From an uncultured Veillonella sp. (GTDB lineage Bacteria; Bacillota; Negativicutes; Veillonellales; Veillonellaceae), in the NCBI GenBank assembly GCA_915066865.1, contig CAJZEE010000102.1, positions 1 through 6,030 of the forward strand: a stretch of 6,030 nt of DNA, given 5' to 3'. Position 1 is the stretch's first letter; the number at the start of each line of letters is the position of its first letter. Both the position numbers and the translations under genes were made by a program. Below are positions 1-5,977 of the stretch, piece by piece. Under the pieces are notes generated by a model that was not told where the DNA came from, searched no databases, and saw nothing but the letters and a program-made list of their open reading frames with translations.

Positions 1-216
1 AGTTCATATGTGTGCTCTTCCTATCTTAAGCCTTATAACATTATTGCCTTCTTATCAACATATATGACACTCCAAGAAGGTGACATTATCTTTACAGGTA
101 CGCCTAGTGGTGTAGTATTAGGTAAAAATGAAAGTAAGTATTCTTGGTTAAAACCAGGAGATATTGTTACAGTTTCCATAAGCGGTATTGGTACCTTAGA
201 AAACAAATTTATTTAA
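1..216 (+). CDS. Fumarylacetoacetate hydrolase-family protein, C-terminal end (5' truncated by window)
   Basis: This frame is open from base 1 and ends at TAA 214-216, so the window holds only about the last 71 codons. The GTG at 10 is an internal codon and not a start. The residues include LSTYMTLQEGDIIFTGTPSGV followed by LKPGDIVTVSISGIGTLEN. This matches the conserved C-terminal signature of the FAH superfamily (TL-x-x-GD-x-I-x-TGTP-x-GV, then PGD and a G-x-G-x-L-x-N ending). Family members are cytosolic, metal-dependent enzymes that act on acylpyruvates or 2-oxo-diacids in catabolic or detoxification steps. The metal ligands lie upstream and cannot be seen, so substrate and activity cannot be assigned. 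The gene converges on the alkyltransferase gene, with a shared hairpin terminator between them. Whether the upstream part is intact is unknown. Confidence 0.8.
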   Translation, partial: SSYVCSSYLKPYNIIAFLSTYMTLQEGDIIFTGTPSGVVLGKNESKYSWLKPGDIVTVSISGIGTLENKFI

Positions 217-305
217 AATAAGTACATTGTTAAAGTATTGTATTTGCTCATATTCTAATTATTACGATATCTATTTACATTACAACTAAATATATCTAAA
301 CACAA

Positions 306-357
306 AAAAGAGATTACTTCTATGTATGTCTAACTATACATAGAAGTAATCTCTTTT
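306..357. terminator. Bidirectional intrinsic terminator between convergent genes
   Basis: Two perfectly complementary 22-base arms (306-327 and 336-357) enclose an 8-base loop. A run of six A (304-309) flanks the left side, giving U6 for leftward transcripts, and TTTT-ATT-ATT flanks the right side for rightward transcripts. The hairpin lies between the end of the FAH-family gene (216) and the end of the alkyltransferase gene (390), where a shared terminator is expected. Confidence 0.88.
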
Positions 358-389
358 ATTATTATCTATATTTTATATTTACTATTACT

Positions 390-887
390 TTATTTATGCT
401 CCAACTCTAGGTCTAGCATATATTTCTTACGTTCAATGCCCCCTGCATATCCTGTTAACTGGCCATTACTACCAATAACACGGTGACAAGGAACGATGAT
501 AGAAATTGGATTATGCCCTACAGCCCCCCCTACGGCTTGAGCAGAGAATTTCTCTTTACCTTGTTGCTGTGCAATCTGTTTACCAATATCTCCATATGTT
601 GTAGTTTCACCATAAGGAATTGTTTGTAATATAGACCATACGGATTTACGGAACTCAGTACCTTCTAACTGGATAGGAGGTGTAATAAAGGGCTTTTTAC
701 CATTAAAGTATTGATTTAGCCACATAATTGTTACTTCAAATGGACCTGTTAGTTGCTCTATATACTCCGCATCATCATAACTAGGTGCATGAGCTTCATC
801 AATAAAAAATAAATCTGTTAAGTATGATAATGTACCAAGCATAACCATAGTTCCTAATGGGCTTTCATAGGTGTATTTATAATTCAT
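390..887 (-). CDS. ogt: Methylated-DNA--[protein]-cysteine S-methyltransferase (O6-alkylguanine-DNA alkyltransferase)
   Basis: This cytosolic suicide repair protein moves the alkyl group from O6-alkylguanine (and O4-alkylthymine) in DNA to its own cysteine. The 165 residues are a normal length for the Ogt/MGMT family. The active-site motif PCHRVIG is at 133-139, with acceptor Cys134. The helix-turn-helix and wing region (about 78-128) includes TIPYGETTTYGDI, the asparagine hinge is GHNP (Asn126), and the following SNGQLTGYAGGIERK loop and Glu161 match the conserved active site. One oddity is that the position equivalent to the human arginine finger (Arg128, 17 residues before the Cys) is Gln117, in SAQAVGGAV. 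ATG 885-887 is chosen because a strong AAGAAGGAG site lies 10 bases upstream. The gene is probably co-transcribed with the macrodomain gene 102 bases upstream and ends at the 306-357 terminator. No AdaA-like domain is present, so this is the constitutive Ogt type rather than Ada. Confidence 0.93.
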   Translation of the reverse strand: MNYKYTYESPLGTMVMLGTLSYLTDLFFIDEAHAPSYDDAEYIEQLTGPFEVTIMWLNQYFNGKKPFITPPIQLEGTEFRKSVWSILQTIPYGETTTYGDIGKQIAQQQGKEKFSAQAVGGAVGHNPISIIVPCHRVIGSNGQLTGYAGGIERKKYMLDLELEHK

Positions 888-897
888 AGTACATTAA

Positions 898-906
898 CTC
901 CTTCTT
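898..906 (-). promoter_or_regulatory. Ribosome binding site of the alkyltransferase gene
   Basis: On the minus strand this reads AAGAAGGAG, ten bases before ATG 887. An out-of-frame ATG lies only three bases after the site. The TAA that closes the 905-985 open remnant overlaps the first bases of the site. Confidence 0.7.
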
Positions 907-985
907 AAGATAACAAATCATTCAATACCTTTTGTATGTCATTATTAAATGATACAGCATTTTTATGAATTTCAAAAGGAGTATG
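905..985 (-). pseudogene. Possible remnant of a gene C-terminus between macrodomain and alkyltransferase genes
   Basis: The minus strand is open for 26 codons between an in-frame TAA just after the macrodomain stop and TAA 905-907. The translation contains TPFEIHKNAVSFNNDIQ and KVLNDLL, an ordinary-looking mix of charged and hydrophobic residues that resembles the end of a real protein. There is no start codon or upstream part, and the stop overlaps the alkyltransferase ribosome binding site, as it would if a full gene had once sat between its neighbours. In several Firmicutes, zinc-type macrodomains are linked to a sirtuin-like ADP-ribosyltransferase (SirTM). A deleted partner is therefore conceivable, but I do not recognise the peptide. 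A chance open stretch in AT-rich DNA is the alternative. Confidence 0.25.
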
Positions 986-989
986 TTAG

Positions 990-1769
990 TTATCCCAATA
1001 GTTTGTTGTAGATGTCATAATCTATATCCTTATATACATTAAATACCACTTGTATTTTGCTATTAGTTTCTTTTAAATAAGTACGCACCGTATCAATAGC
1101 AATTCGGGCCGCCAATTCATTAGGAAATCTAAACTCACCTGTAGAAATGCAGCAAAATGCAATGGACTTCAAACTATAAGCATTAGCTAGCTCCAAGCAA
1201 GATCTATAGCACGATGACAGTTGTTCTTTTTCTAAGTCTGTAACAGTATCATAAACAATAGGCCCTACCGTATGGATAACATGACTGGCAGGTAAATTAA
1301 AACCATAGGTCATACGAGCTACACCCGTCTTTTCAGGCATTTCCATATACTCAGTCATTCTAGCACATTCCATACGAAGCTCTATACCAGCAAAGGTATG
1401 GATTTCATTATCAATACACTTATGATTTGGAGCAAAACATCCAAGTAATTGATTATTGGCTGCATTTACAATAGCATCCACAGATAATCGAGTGATATCT
1501 CCTTGCCACAAATAAATCTGAGGCTCTCGTTCTTCCATATCATTAATTGTGACAATGCCCTTTTCATGGGCTAATGTATTTAAATATTCATCCTCTATCT
1601 TCATCCATTCAGTGGGCATGGCTCCTGCAGGACGAATATTACATAGTGCTCTAAATAGAGTAAATTGTTCTTCTTCATTTACTGGAATATCTATATGTTC
1701 GTTATATTTCTCTTTATATTCAGCTACTAATCCCTCTAAAAGATAGTGCAATCGTTCTTGCTGTGTCAT
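990..1769 (-). CDS. Zinc-type macrodomain protein-ADP-ribose hydrolase
   Basis: This is predicted to be a cytosolic hydrolase that removes ADP-ribose from modified proteins (or other targets). The 259 residues match the full-length zinc-dependent macrodomain subgroup, which has a helical N-terminal extension (about 1-85) before the macro fold (about 86-259). The macro fold opens with WQGDITRLSVDAIVNAANN (88-106), the ADP-ribose-binding strand and catalytic loop. Next comes GCFAPNHKCID (110-120), whose Cys111, His116 and Cys118 fit the Cys-His-Cys zinc site that defines this subgroup. The diphosphate-binding loop is STGEFRFP (209-216). These macrodomains are often encoded with a SirTM ADP-ribosyltransferase and lipoyl-carrier genes, but none of those is intact here. 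The start at ATG 1767-1769 is supported by AGGAG at 1776-1780. The stop (990-992) lies 102 bases before the alkyltransferase start, consistent with one transcript. Family assignment is firm, but the substrate is unknown. Confidence 0.9.
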   Translation of the reverse strand: MTQQERLHYLLEGLVAEYKEKYNEHIDIPVNEEEQFTLFRALCNIRPAGAMPTEWMKIEDEYLNTLAHEKGIVTINDMEEREPQIYLWQGDITRLSVDAIVNAANNQLLGCFAPNHKCIDNEIHTFAGIELRMECARMTEYMEMPEKTGVARMTYGFNLPASHVIHTVGPIVYDTVTDLEKEQLSSCYRSCLELANAYSLKSIAFCCISTGEFRFPNELAARIAIDTVRTYLKETNSKIQVVFNVYKDIDYDIYNKLLG

Positions 1770-1796
1770 GTATAACTCCTAAATAGAATTAACTAA

Positions 1797-1813
1797 ATTA
1801 TAAACCTATTATA
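1797..1813 (-). promoter_or_regulatory. Candidate promoter -10 region for the macrodomain-alkyltransferase unit
   Basis: Two exact TATAAT hexamers occur on the minus strand (1797-1802 and 1808-1813), 27 and 38 bases before the macrodomain ATG and just downstream of the preceding terminator. No good TTGACA-like -35 lies 16-18 bases before either one, and the region is AT-rich. Position is therefore the main support. Confidence 0.35.
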
Positions 1814-1814
1814 T

Positions 1815-1858
1815 AGTAAAAAACTGCTAGCACATAATATGCTAGCAGTAACTTTACT
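1815..1858 (-). terminator. Intrinsic terminator after the exported ABM-domain gene
   Basis: A perfect 10-bp stem, ACTGCTAGCA (1823-1832) with TGCTAGCAGT (1840-1849), has a 7-base loop. In the leftward direction it is followed by six U (A-run 1818-1823). A further six complementary bases (1815-1820 with 1853-1858) extend the stem across a small internal loop. It lies 20 bases after the ABM gene stop and upstream of the macrodomain promoter candidates. Confidence 0.82.
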
Positions 1859-1878
1859 GATTAGTATTATATCAAAGA

Positions 1879-2646
1879 CTAAGGTCTAACAAAAGCTTGA
1901 CCACCATGGTTTACGAGGATATCCCCATCTAATACTTTAGTAGTAACCCCTTGTAGACTACCTTGGATTTGGCTCATCATAAAGCGATAGCCTGGACTAT
2001 TCAAGTGTTTAGTAAGGGCTTCCTGATCGCTATAGATCTGAATGACGTACCAGCGATTTTTTGCGTTTCTTTCACGAAGCACATAACCAGCCTTATAACC
2101 CGCATCATCCCGAACGGCACGTTCCATATCAAGTTGATATTGTCGTTGTACCGTATCGATTTCATTGCTATCAACAGTAAACTCAGTTAAGGTAACTACT
2201 GCCTTACCATCATTTACGATAGATAATGCATCTTTCTTTTCAAATAAAAGTACAGACTGTACATCGTACATCTTACGATTCGTTAATTTAGAACCGACTT
2301 CATTAACAAAAGCTTGATAATGATCAGATTTGCGATGCGCTTCAATAGCAGCTAAATCTTTATAGATTTCAACTACATAAGACTCAGCTGGATTTCCCTT
2401 TACATGGGCTACATTCATAGATAATGTATTAGGCTCTTTCTCCATAGATGCTGTCAGATTAGCTACACCTGCACTATTATAAGTTCCTTGTAGCTCTACA
2501 GGTACTTCGAAACGATACATACCTACAATAGGTGCTGTATCTACAGATTGATCTCGCTCCATAACAAGAGCTGCAAAAGATGTGCTTACACCTAATACGG
2601 CAATAACAGATGTAACTATCATACGTTTTAATAATGTTCTATTCAT
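1879..2646 (-). CDS. Exported protein with two ABM (putative quinol monooxygenase) domains
   Basis: The 255 residues begin with a clear signal peptide: MNRTLLKR is basic, residues 9-20 are hydrophobic, and STSFA-A gives a likely cleavage site near 25. There is no lipobox. Two dimeric alpha/beta-barrel ABM units follow, at about 43-137 and 148-242. Each carries the family pattern of an acidic or polar strand, then Tyr, then a helix with His and an aromatic end: EIYKDLAAIEAHRKSDHYQ (93-111, His104) and QIYSDQEALTKHLNSPGY (203-220, His214). ABM proteins are cofactor-free oxygenases or structural relatives that act on quinones, haem or other aromatics, and no substrate can be named. ATG 2644-2646 is chosen as the start because the open frame reaches a TTG at 2679 that would add 11 residues ahead of the signal peptide and overlap the SD sites. 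The gene lies 35 bases after the tRNA-editing gene and probably shares its transcript. Confidence 0.85.
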   Translation of the reverse strand: MNRTLLKRMIVTSVIAVLGVSTSFAALVMERDQSVDTAPIVGMYRFEVPVELQGTYNSAGVANLTASMEKEPNTLSMNVAHVKGNPAESYVVEIYKDLAAIEAHRKSDHYQAFVNEVGSKLTNRKMYDVQSVLLFEKKDALSIVNDGKAVVTLTEFTVDSNEIDTVQRQYQLDMERAVRDDAGYKAGYVLRERNAKNRWYVIQIYSDQEALTKHLNSPGYRFMMSQIQGSLQGVTTKVLDGDILVNHGGQAFVRP

Positions 2647-2650
2647 AGAT

Positions 2651-2667
2651 CTTCCTAAACTGCTCCT
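2651..2667 (-). promoter_or_regulatory. Ribosome binding site that fixes the ABM gene start
   Basis: On the minus strand AGGAAG (2651-2656) lies 4 bases before ATG 2646, with a second AGGAG (2663-2667) 16 bases before it. Both sites would fall inside the coding region if the upstream TTG at 2679 were used, which argues for the ATG. Confidence 0.6.
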
Positions 2668-2681
2668 AAAACACTTCAAAA

Positions 2682-3166
2682 TTACAATGTAATATATTCT
2701 ACTATTGTACCATGCTCTTCAATAAGTTTAACTAGTTCTTTGCCTTGAAGCCACACAGTCGCATCATTTTGGTTCGGATGAATGCCGATTAAATTGTTTT
2801 CGTAGTCCGCATCAATATAATAATGTACTTTATGCTCTTCATCATGGAGCAAGCAAAATGGAGATACATGACCTGGTTTAATCTTCAATATATCCCATAG
2901 TTCTTCTTCGGAACCAAAGGAAATTTTTTAAGTTTGTGATCTTTACGAAATTGTTTTAAATCTACACGCTTTGATCCACGAACGGTAATTAAATAGTAAT
3001 GCTCCCGCTTATGGTCTCTAATAAATAAATTCTTCGCATCCCACTCAGGATATGGTAACTGCACATTTGGCTTATCGTCCATACTAAATAATGGTGCGTG
3101 ATCTGTAATTTCAAAATCGATATGATGGTCACGCAAACAATCATATACGCCTTGTTTATCTAACAT
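2682..3166 (-). pseudogene. Prolyl-tRNA editing (YbaK/ProX-type) deacylase, interrupted by a one-base frameshift
   Basis: Family members free tRNA(Pro) of wrongly attached amino acids (Ala for ProX, Cys for YbaK) in the cytosol. Two frames together make one protein. The first part is ATG 3166 to TGA 2885, with ITDHAPLFSMDD and YPEWDAKNLFIRDHKREHYY, including Lys45 of the superfamily. The second part runs from about 2929 to TAA 2682, with FGSEEELWDILKIKPGHVSP and then NNLIGIHPNQNDATVWL. The break is at an A6 run on the coding strand (T6, 2924-2929). Seven A would restore HKLKKISFGSEEEL and give a normal protein of 161 residues. The TTG at 2886-2888 is a Leu codon and not an independent start. 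The first frame has a ribosome site AGAGG at 3173-3177. Everything else looks intact, so the change is recent, a homopolymer read error, or bypassed by slippage. Confidence 0.85.
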
Positions 3167-3196
3167 GTAATACCTCTAATATATCGTTTCTACTTG

Positions 3197-3265
3197 GTGA
3201 AAGTTACTACATAATAAAATCGATTAACATAGTGAAAGTACCAGTTGTACCGGTTACATCGATTA
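3197..3265. repeat. Short direct repeats in the gap upstream of the tRNA-editing gene
   Basis: The 122-base gap (3167-3288) holds three pairs of repeats. GTGAAAGT occurs at 3197-3204 and 3232-3239. ATCGATTA occurs at 3219-3226 and 3258-3265. A 9-base tandem pair is GTACCAGTT (3238-3246) and GTACCGGTT (3247-3255). The position fits an operator or promoter for the leftward tRNA-editing/ABM unit. I see no convincing -35/-10 pair and no terminator hairpin for the gene that ends at 3289. Confidence 0.35.
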
Positions 3266-3288
3266 TATCTTGTTAAATATAGCCAAAC

Positions 3289-4311
3289 TTATTCTGGAAC
3301 TTTATAGGTACCATCAAATACAAATAATTCAGGATGTTCATGTACAAATGCATCTTCAAAGATTCCATCATATTCATATACTACATCATCTTTTCCATCT
3401 AGAAACTCAAAGAACTCTGGATTATCCTCAGATTTTTGTAATAAGTGCCACCGCTCCGCTCTATCAAATGGTACAGTACCGCCAAAGAAATCTAGTACTG
3501 ATTGAAAATTATCTGCCAACGCTTTCATATTGAATAGACGCAACCCCGCTAAAGCATCTTCCCATACAATACCTGTAGAGTTATAGAAAAACTGGTGATG
3601 ACCACCATTATTGACCTCAGCAAAATACCAACATATTGCATTAAGATATCGTTGCTCTAATGTAAACTCTTTAGATGTTTCTATATAATCATCATAAGAG
3701 CCATAAATATTTATGGTCCAATACGCAGGTTCATTAATAGTCCACATATCGTCAGTTTCTTTAATCTCTTCAACAGTTATAGTCCGATGCTGAGATACAC
3801 CTATCCTATTCTTCTGTTTTTCGGCTACGTATTTACTATAAGCAGAACACAATTCTGGGTAATCAGACTCACACCTTTCAAAATCCATCTGCATATAACA
3901 CATATCAATAAGCTCAAAGAAATATTCTTTTATATTATTTCGATTCTCACTAACAGCTAGTCGTATACCATTATCTACAAGTGATAGCATATGTTGCATA
4001 TTATCAGATGTATATGCTTCATTATTATTCGAAGCAATAAATCCGTAAGAGTAAGCACAACGATAATGCCAAACAGCATCTCTATACTCTTCATCTATAG
4101 AGTTTAATACCTTAATAGCTTCTTCCGGTTTATCATGATTGTTATACACTCTACCAAGCTCACCTAATAAAGGTACAGATAGATTCTCGATGCCTACACC
4201 AGTTAATGCCTCAATAATCATCTCCTCTTGTCCTATATCATTAAGATCTTTAATAGTTTGCAATTGCGCCTCTTCAGAAAAAGATAAAAAACGTTCAACA
4301 CTTAACGACAT
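3289..4311 (-). CDS. DUF4375 (DMP19-type) protein with N-terminal TPR-like module; probable immunity protein
   Basis: The 340 residues have no signal peptide or membrane segment, so the protein is probably cytosolic. Residues about 9-168 are helical and TPR-like: LSVPLLGELGRVYNNHDKPEEA, then IDEEYRDAVWHYRCAYSYG. They align well with residues 177-330 of the neighbouring SUKH protein. Residues about 217-333 form a DUF4375 domain, with its hallmark EQRYLNAICWYFAEVNNGGH (219-238) followed by HQFFYNSTG and a helix ending DFFGGTVPFDRA. DUF4375/DMP19 proteins include a DNA-mimic protein and many predicted immunity proteins of polymorphic toxin systems. Binding and neutralising a toxin is thus the leading inference. 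ATG 4309-4311 is preceded by GAAGGGA (4322-4328), 10 bases upstream. The gene follows the SUKH gene after 125 bases that contain no feature I can support. The domain call is firm, and the role is inferred. Confidence 0.85.
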   Translation of the reverse strand: MSLSVERFLSFSEEAQLQTIKDLNDIGQEEMIIEALTGVGIENLSVPLLGELGRVYNNHDKPEEAIKVLNSIDEEYRDAVWHYRCAYSYGFIASNNNEAYTSDNMQHMLSLVDNGIRLAVSENRNNIKEYFFELIDMCYMQMDFERCESDYPELCSAYSKYVAEKQKNRIGVSQHRTITVEEIKETDDMWTINEPAYWTINIYGSYDDYIETSKEFTLEQRYLNAICWYFAEVNNGGHHQFFYNSTGIVWEDALAGLRLFNMKALADNFQSVLDFFGGTVPFDRAERWHLLQKSEDNPEFFEFLDGKDDVVYEYDGIFEDAFVHEHPELFVFDGTYKVPE

Positions 4312-4436
4312 ACAATACGCATCCCTTCATCCCAGTTAATATGTATATGAAATCATTCTAAAGTAGTAATATTAACCAACACACAAAACAATAAACTTTA
4401 ATTAATAATGATTGATTTATATGATGGATTATTTAC

Positions 4437-5948
4437 TTAGCTGCCACAACATACATAAAAAACAGGAATACCATCTTCATTATCGATGAGGCCATGTCCC
4501 TCGCACTCATGTCCCTCGTATTCTATGCCTTCATAGAATACATGATCGCCTAATTCTTTATTAGCCATTAAATTTTGTAACTTAAAGGTAAGTTCTTCTC
4601 CCGTAAAATATTTACCATTATCAGCAATAATATAGGCCATGATTTCTACTTGCCACATGTTATCTTCTTTTTCTTCTTCTAGTAACTCTTCATCGTTTAA
4701 ACGTTCATTATTATGGAGCTGATTTTCACTTTCGATCCATGCTTCATAAGTCACTAAAATTTCAGGCTCTTCTAATAGCGCTAATGCACTTTCCTTAGCA
4801 CCATACTCAGCATACTCCTCTAATATTTGATAAAACTCTTTAGAAAAATTCTCTTTACTATATGATTTTTTATTGAATACCCAATGCACTGCACTATAAG
4901 AAGGATAGTTATCCTCTGATATTTCAAGTTGCTCTGCGTCAAGTTCATTAATTTCAGTATTTTGTCTCTTATTAACGAACGTTCTAATCGTTTCAAAAAT
5001 CATAGGATAATCCTTTTCATACTCACTTGGCTTTATAAAAGATAAAATATATGCTACCACTTCACAACACCAGCTCAGTTGTTTTTCTAAGTGTGCTTCT
5101 TTTGTCTTTTTCATAGCAGTTTCAATTAACTGTAAAGCTTGCTGAACATGTTCAGAATGATAGCTTTCACCATGTGCTAAAGAGGCATGCGCATAACCCT
5201 TACGATAATACCAAGACCAATCACGGTAAGACTCATCAATACGTTCAAATAACTCAACAGCTTCTGCTGCACGGTCATTATTGTTGTAGATACGTCCTAA
5301 GGTACTTAACAATATAGGAGATAAATTATCGATACCTATATTAGTTAAAAGCTCCATAGCACGATCAATATCTAGATCCTCTTGTTCATTAATAAGTTTT
5401 ACCTTATCCTCATCACTTAACGCTTGAAACTCTTCATCCGTAATGTCTTCTATGCTTATATATAATTGCTTAATAAAATCCCCAAAACTATCTGCTAAAA
5501 GAGTGATAGAGTAATCCCCTTCTTGGTCTACTCGGACTACCTTAGGCTCACCTGTAGGACCACACTCACGATAATCGAGAAAAATCATATCGTGACCGCC
5601 AGAAATCGTATCCGCCACCACGACACCAATAGGAGGATATTCCCATTTAGAAATCCAAAATTCGTTGCCAAATTCTCCAAAGATAGAGTTCTTTTTATCT
5701 CTATCAATGCCATATATACCTGTCACATATACACACTCACCATCATTATTAATAAAGCAGTTCTTATTCAATACACCGCCATTATGATGCTTAAGTAATT
5801 CAATATATGTTGCAGGTAATGTATAGCCTAGCTCAGTTTCAGCATCCTTAATATCCTTATCGGTAACAGGTTTACCTATATAGGATTCAAATGCATAATC
5901 AACATCGTTCCAAAATCCGGTCCAATCAAAGTCTTTTAGATTACTCAT
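4437..5948 (-). CDS. SMI1/KNR4 (SUKH) domain protein with TPR-like module and unknown C-terminal domain
   Basis: The 503-residue protein has no signal peptide. Residues about 23-165 form a SUKH domain: an N-terminal helix with DKDIKDAETELGYTLPATYI, then ELLKHHNGG, then PPIGVVVADTISGGHDMIFLDYR and the closing SFGDFIKQL helix. SUKH domains are the commonest immunity fold in bacterial polymorphic toxin systems. Residues 177-330 are the helical TPR-like module shared with the next gene (LSPILLSTLGRIYNNNDRAAEA; IDESYRDWSWYYRKGYA). An acidic, low-complexity stretch (about 407-430) leads to an unrecognised C-terminal piece (431-503) that contains YEGHECEGHG and ends FYVCCGS. ATG 5946-5948 has AGGAG eight bases upstream (5957-5961). 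The gene starts 29 bases after the partial gene at the window edge and is probably in its operon. A role in protection from a nuclease or other toxin is inference. Confidence 0.85.
   Translation of the reverse strand: MSNLKDFDWTGFWNDVDYAFESYIGKPVTDKDIKDAETELGYTLPATYIELLKHHNGGVLNKNCFINNDGECVYVTGIYGIDRDKKNSIFGEFGNEFWISKWEYPPIGVVVADTISGGHDMIFLDYRECGPTGEPKVVRVDQEGDYSITLLADSFGDFIKQLYISIEDITDEEFQALSDEDKVKLINEQEDLDIDRAMELLTNIGIDNLSPILLSTLGRIYNNNDRAAEAVELFERIDESYRDWSWYYRKGYAHASLAHGESYHSEHVQQALQLIETAMKKTKEAHLEKQLSWCCEVVAYILSFIKPSEYEKDYPMIFETIRTFVNKRQNTEINELDAEQLEISEDNYPSYSAVHWVFNKKSYSKENFSKEFYQILEEYAEYGAKESALALLEEPEILVTYEAWIESENQLHNNERLNDEELLEEEKEDNMWQVEIMAYIIADNGKYFTGEELTFKLQNLMANKELGDHVFYEGIEYEGHECEGHGLIDNEDGIPVFYVCCGS
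4491..4541. repeat. 15-bp tandem repeat and inverted repeat inside the 3' end of the SUKH gene
   Basis: Two adjacent 15-base units (4491-4505 and 4506-4520) share CATGTCCCTCG exactly. They encode the repeated EGH-type residues near position 478-486 of the protein. Next to them, a 10-bp inverted repeat (4518-4527 with 4532-4541, 4-base loop) could form a hairpin in the transcript. Both lie within coding sequence, so the repeat may be only a small in-frame duplication. Confidence 0.5.
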
Positions 5949-5977
5949 AATACTCTCTCCTAGTTATATAGATTATT

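Noticed and set aside
1549..1746. Plus-strand open frame of 65 codons
   Set aside because: It lies opposite the N-terminal extension of the macrodomain gene and shows no protein-like signature.
1963..2190. Plus-strand open frame of 75 codons
   Set aside because: It is antisense to the second ABM domain, which is strongly supported.
2647..2679. TTG start at 2679 for the ABM protein
   Set aside because: It would place 11 extra residues before a good signal peptide and bury both Shine-Dalgarno sites in coding sequence. ATG 2646 fits better.
2682..2888. Separate 68-codon gene for the second half of the tRNA-editing protein
   Set aside because: Its apparent start is TTG, which is the Leu codon of WDILKIKPG in the continuous family sequence. 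It is the downstream half of a frameshifted gene.
3170..3288. Terminator for the DUF4375 gene
   Set aside because: The GTAC-rich segment at 3238-3255 forms only weak short stems and has no U-tract, so no terminator is called.
3270..3533. Plus-strand open frame of 87 codons
   Set aside because: It lies opposite the DUF4375 gene, has low-complexity His/Gln-rich translation, no family resemblance and no ribosome site.
4139..4339. Plus-strand open frame of 66 codons
   Set aside because: It is antisense to the start of the DUF4375 gene and covers that gene's ribosome site.
4312..4436. Promoter or small gene in the 125-base gap between the two immunity-type genes
   Set aside because: The gap is AT-rich, but I found no well-spaced -35/-10 pair, no hairpin with a U-tract and no convincing reading frame.
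5523..5798. Plus-strand open frame of 91 codons
   Set aside because: It is the antisense shadow of the SUKH domain, whose own frame has clear family motifs.
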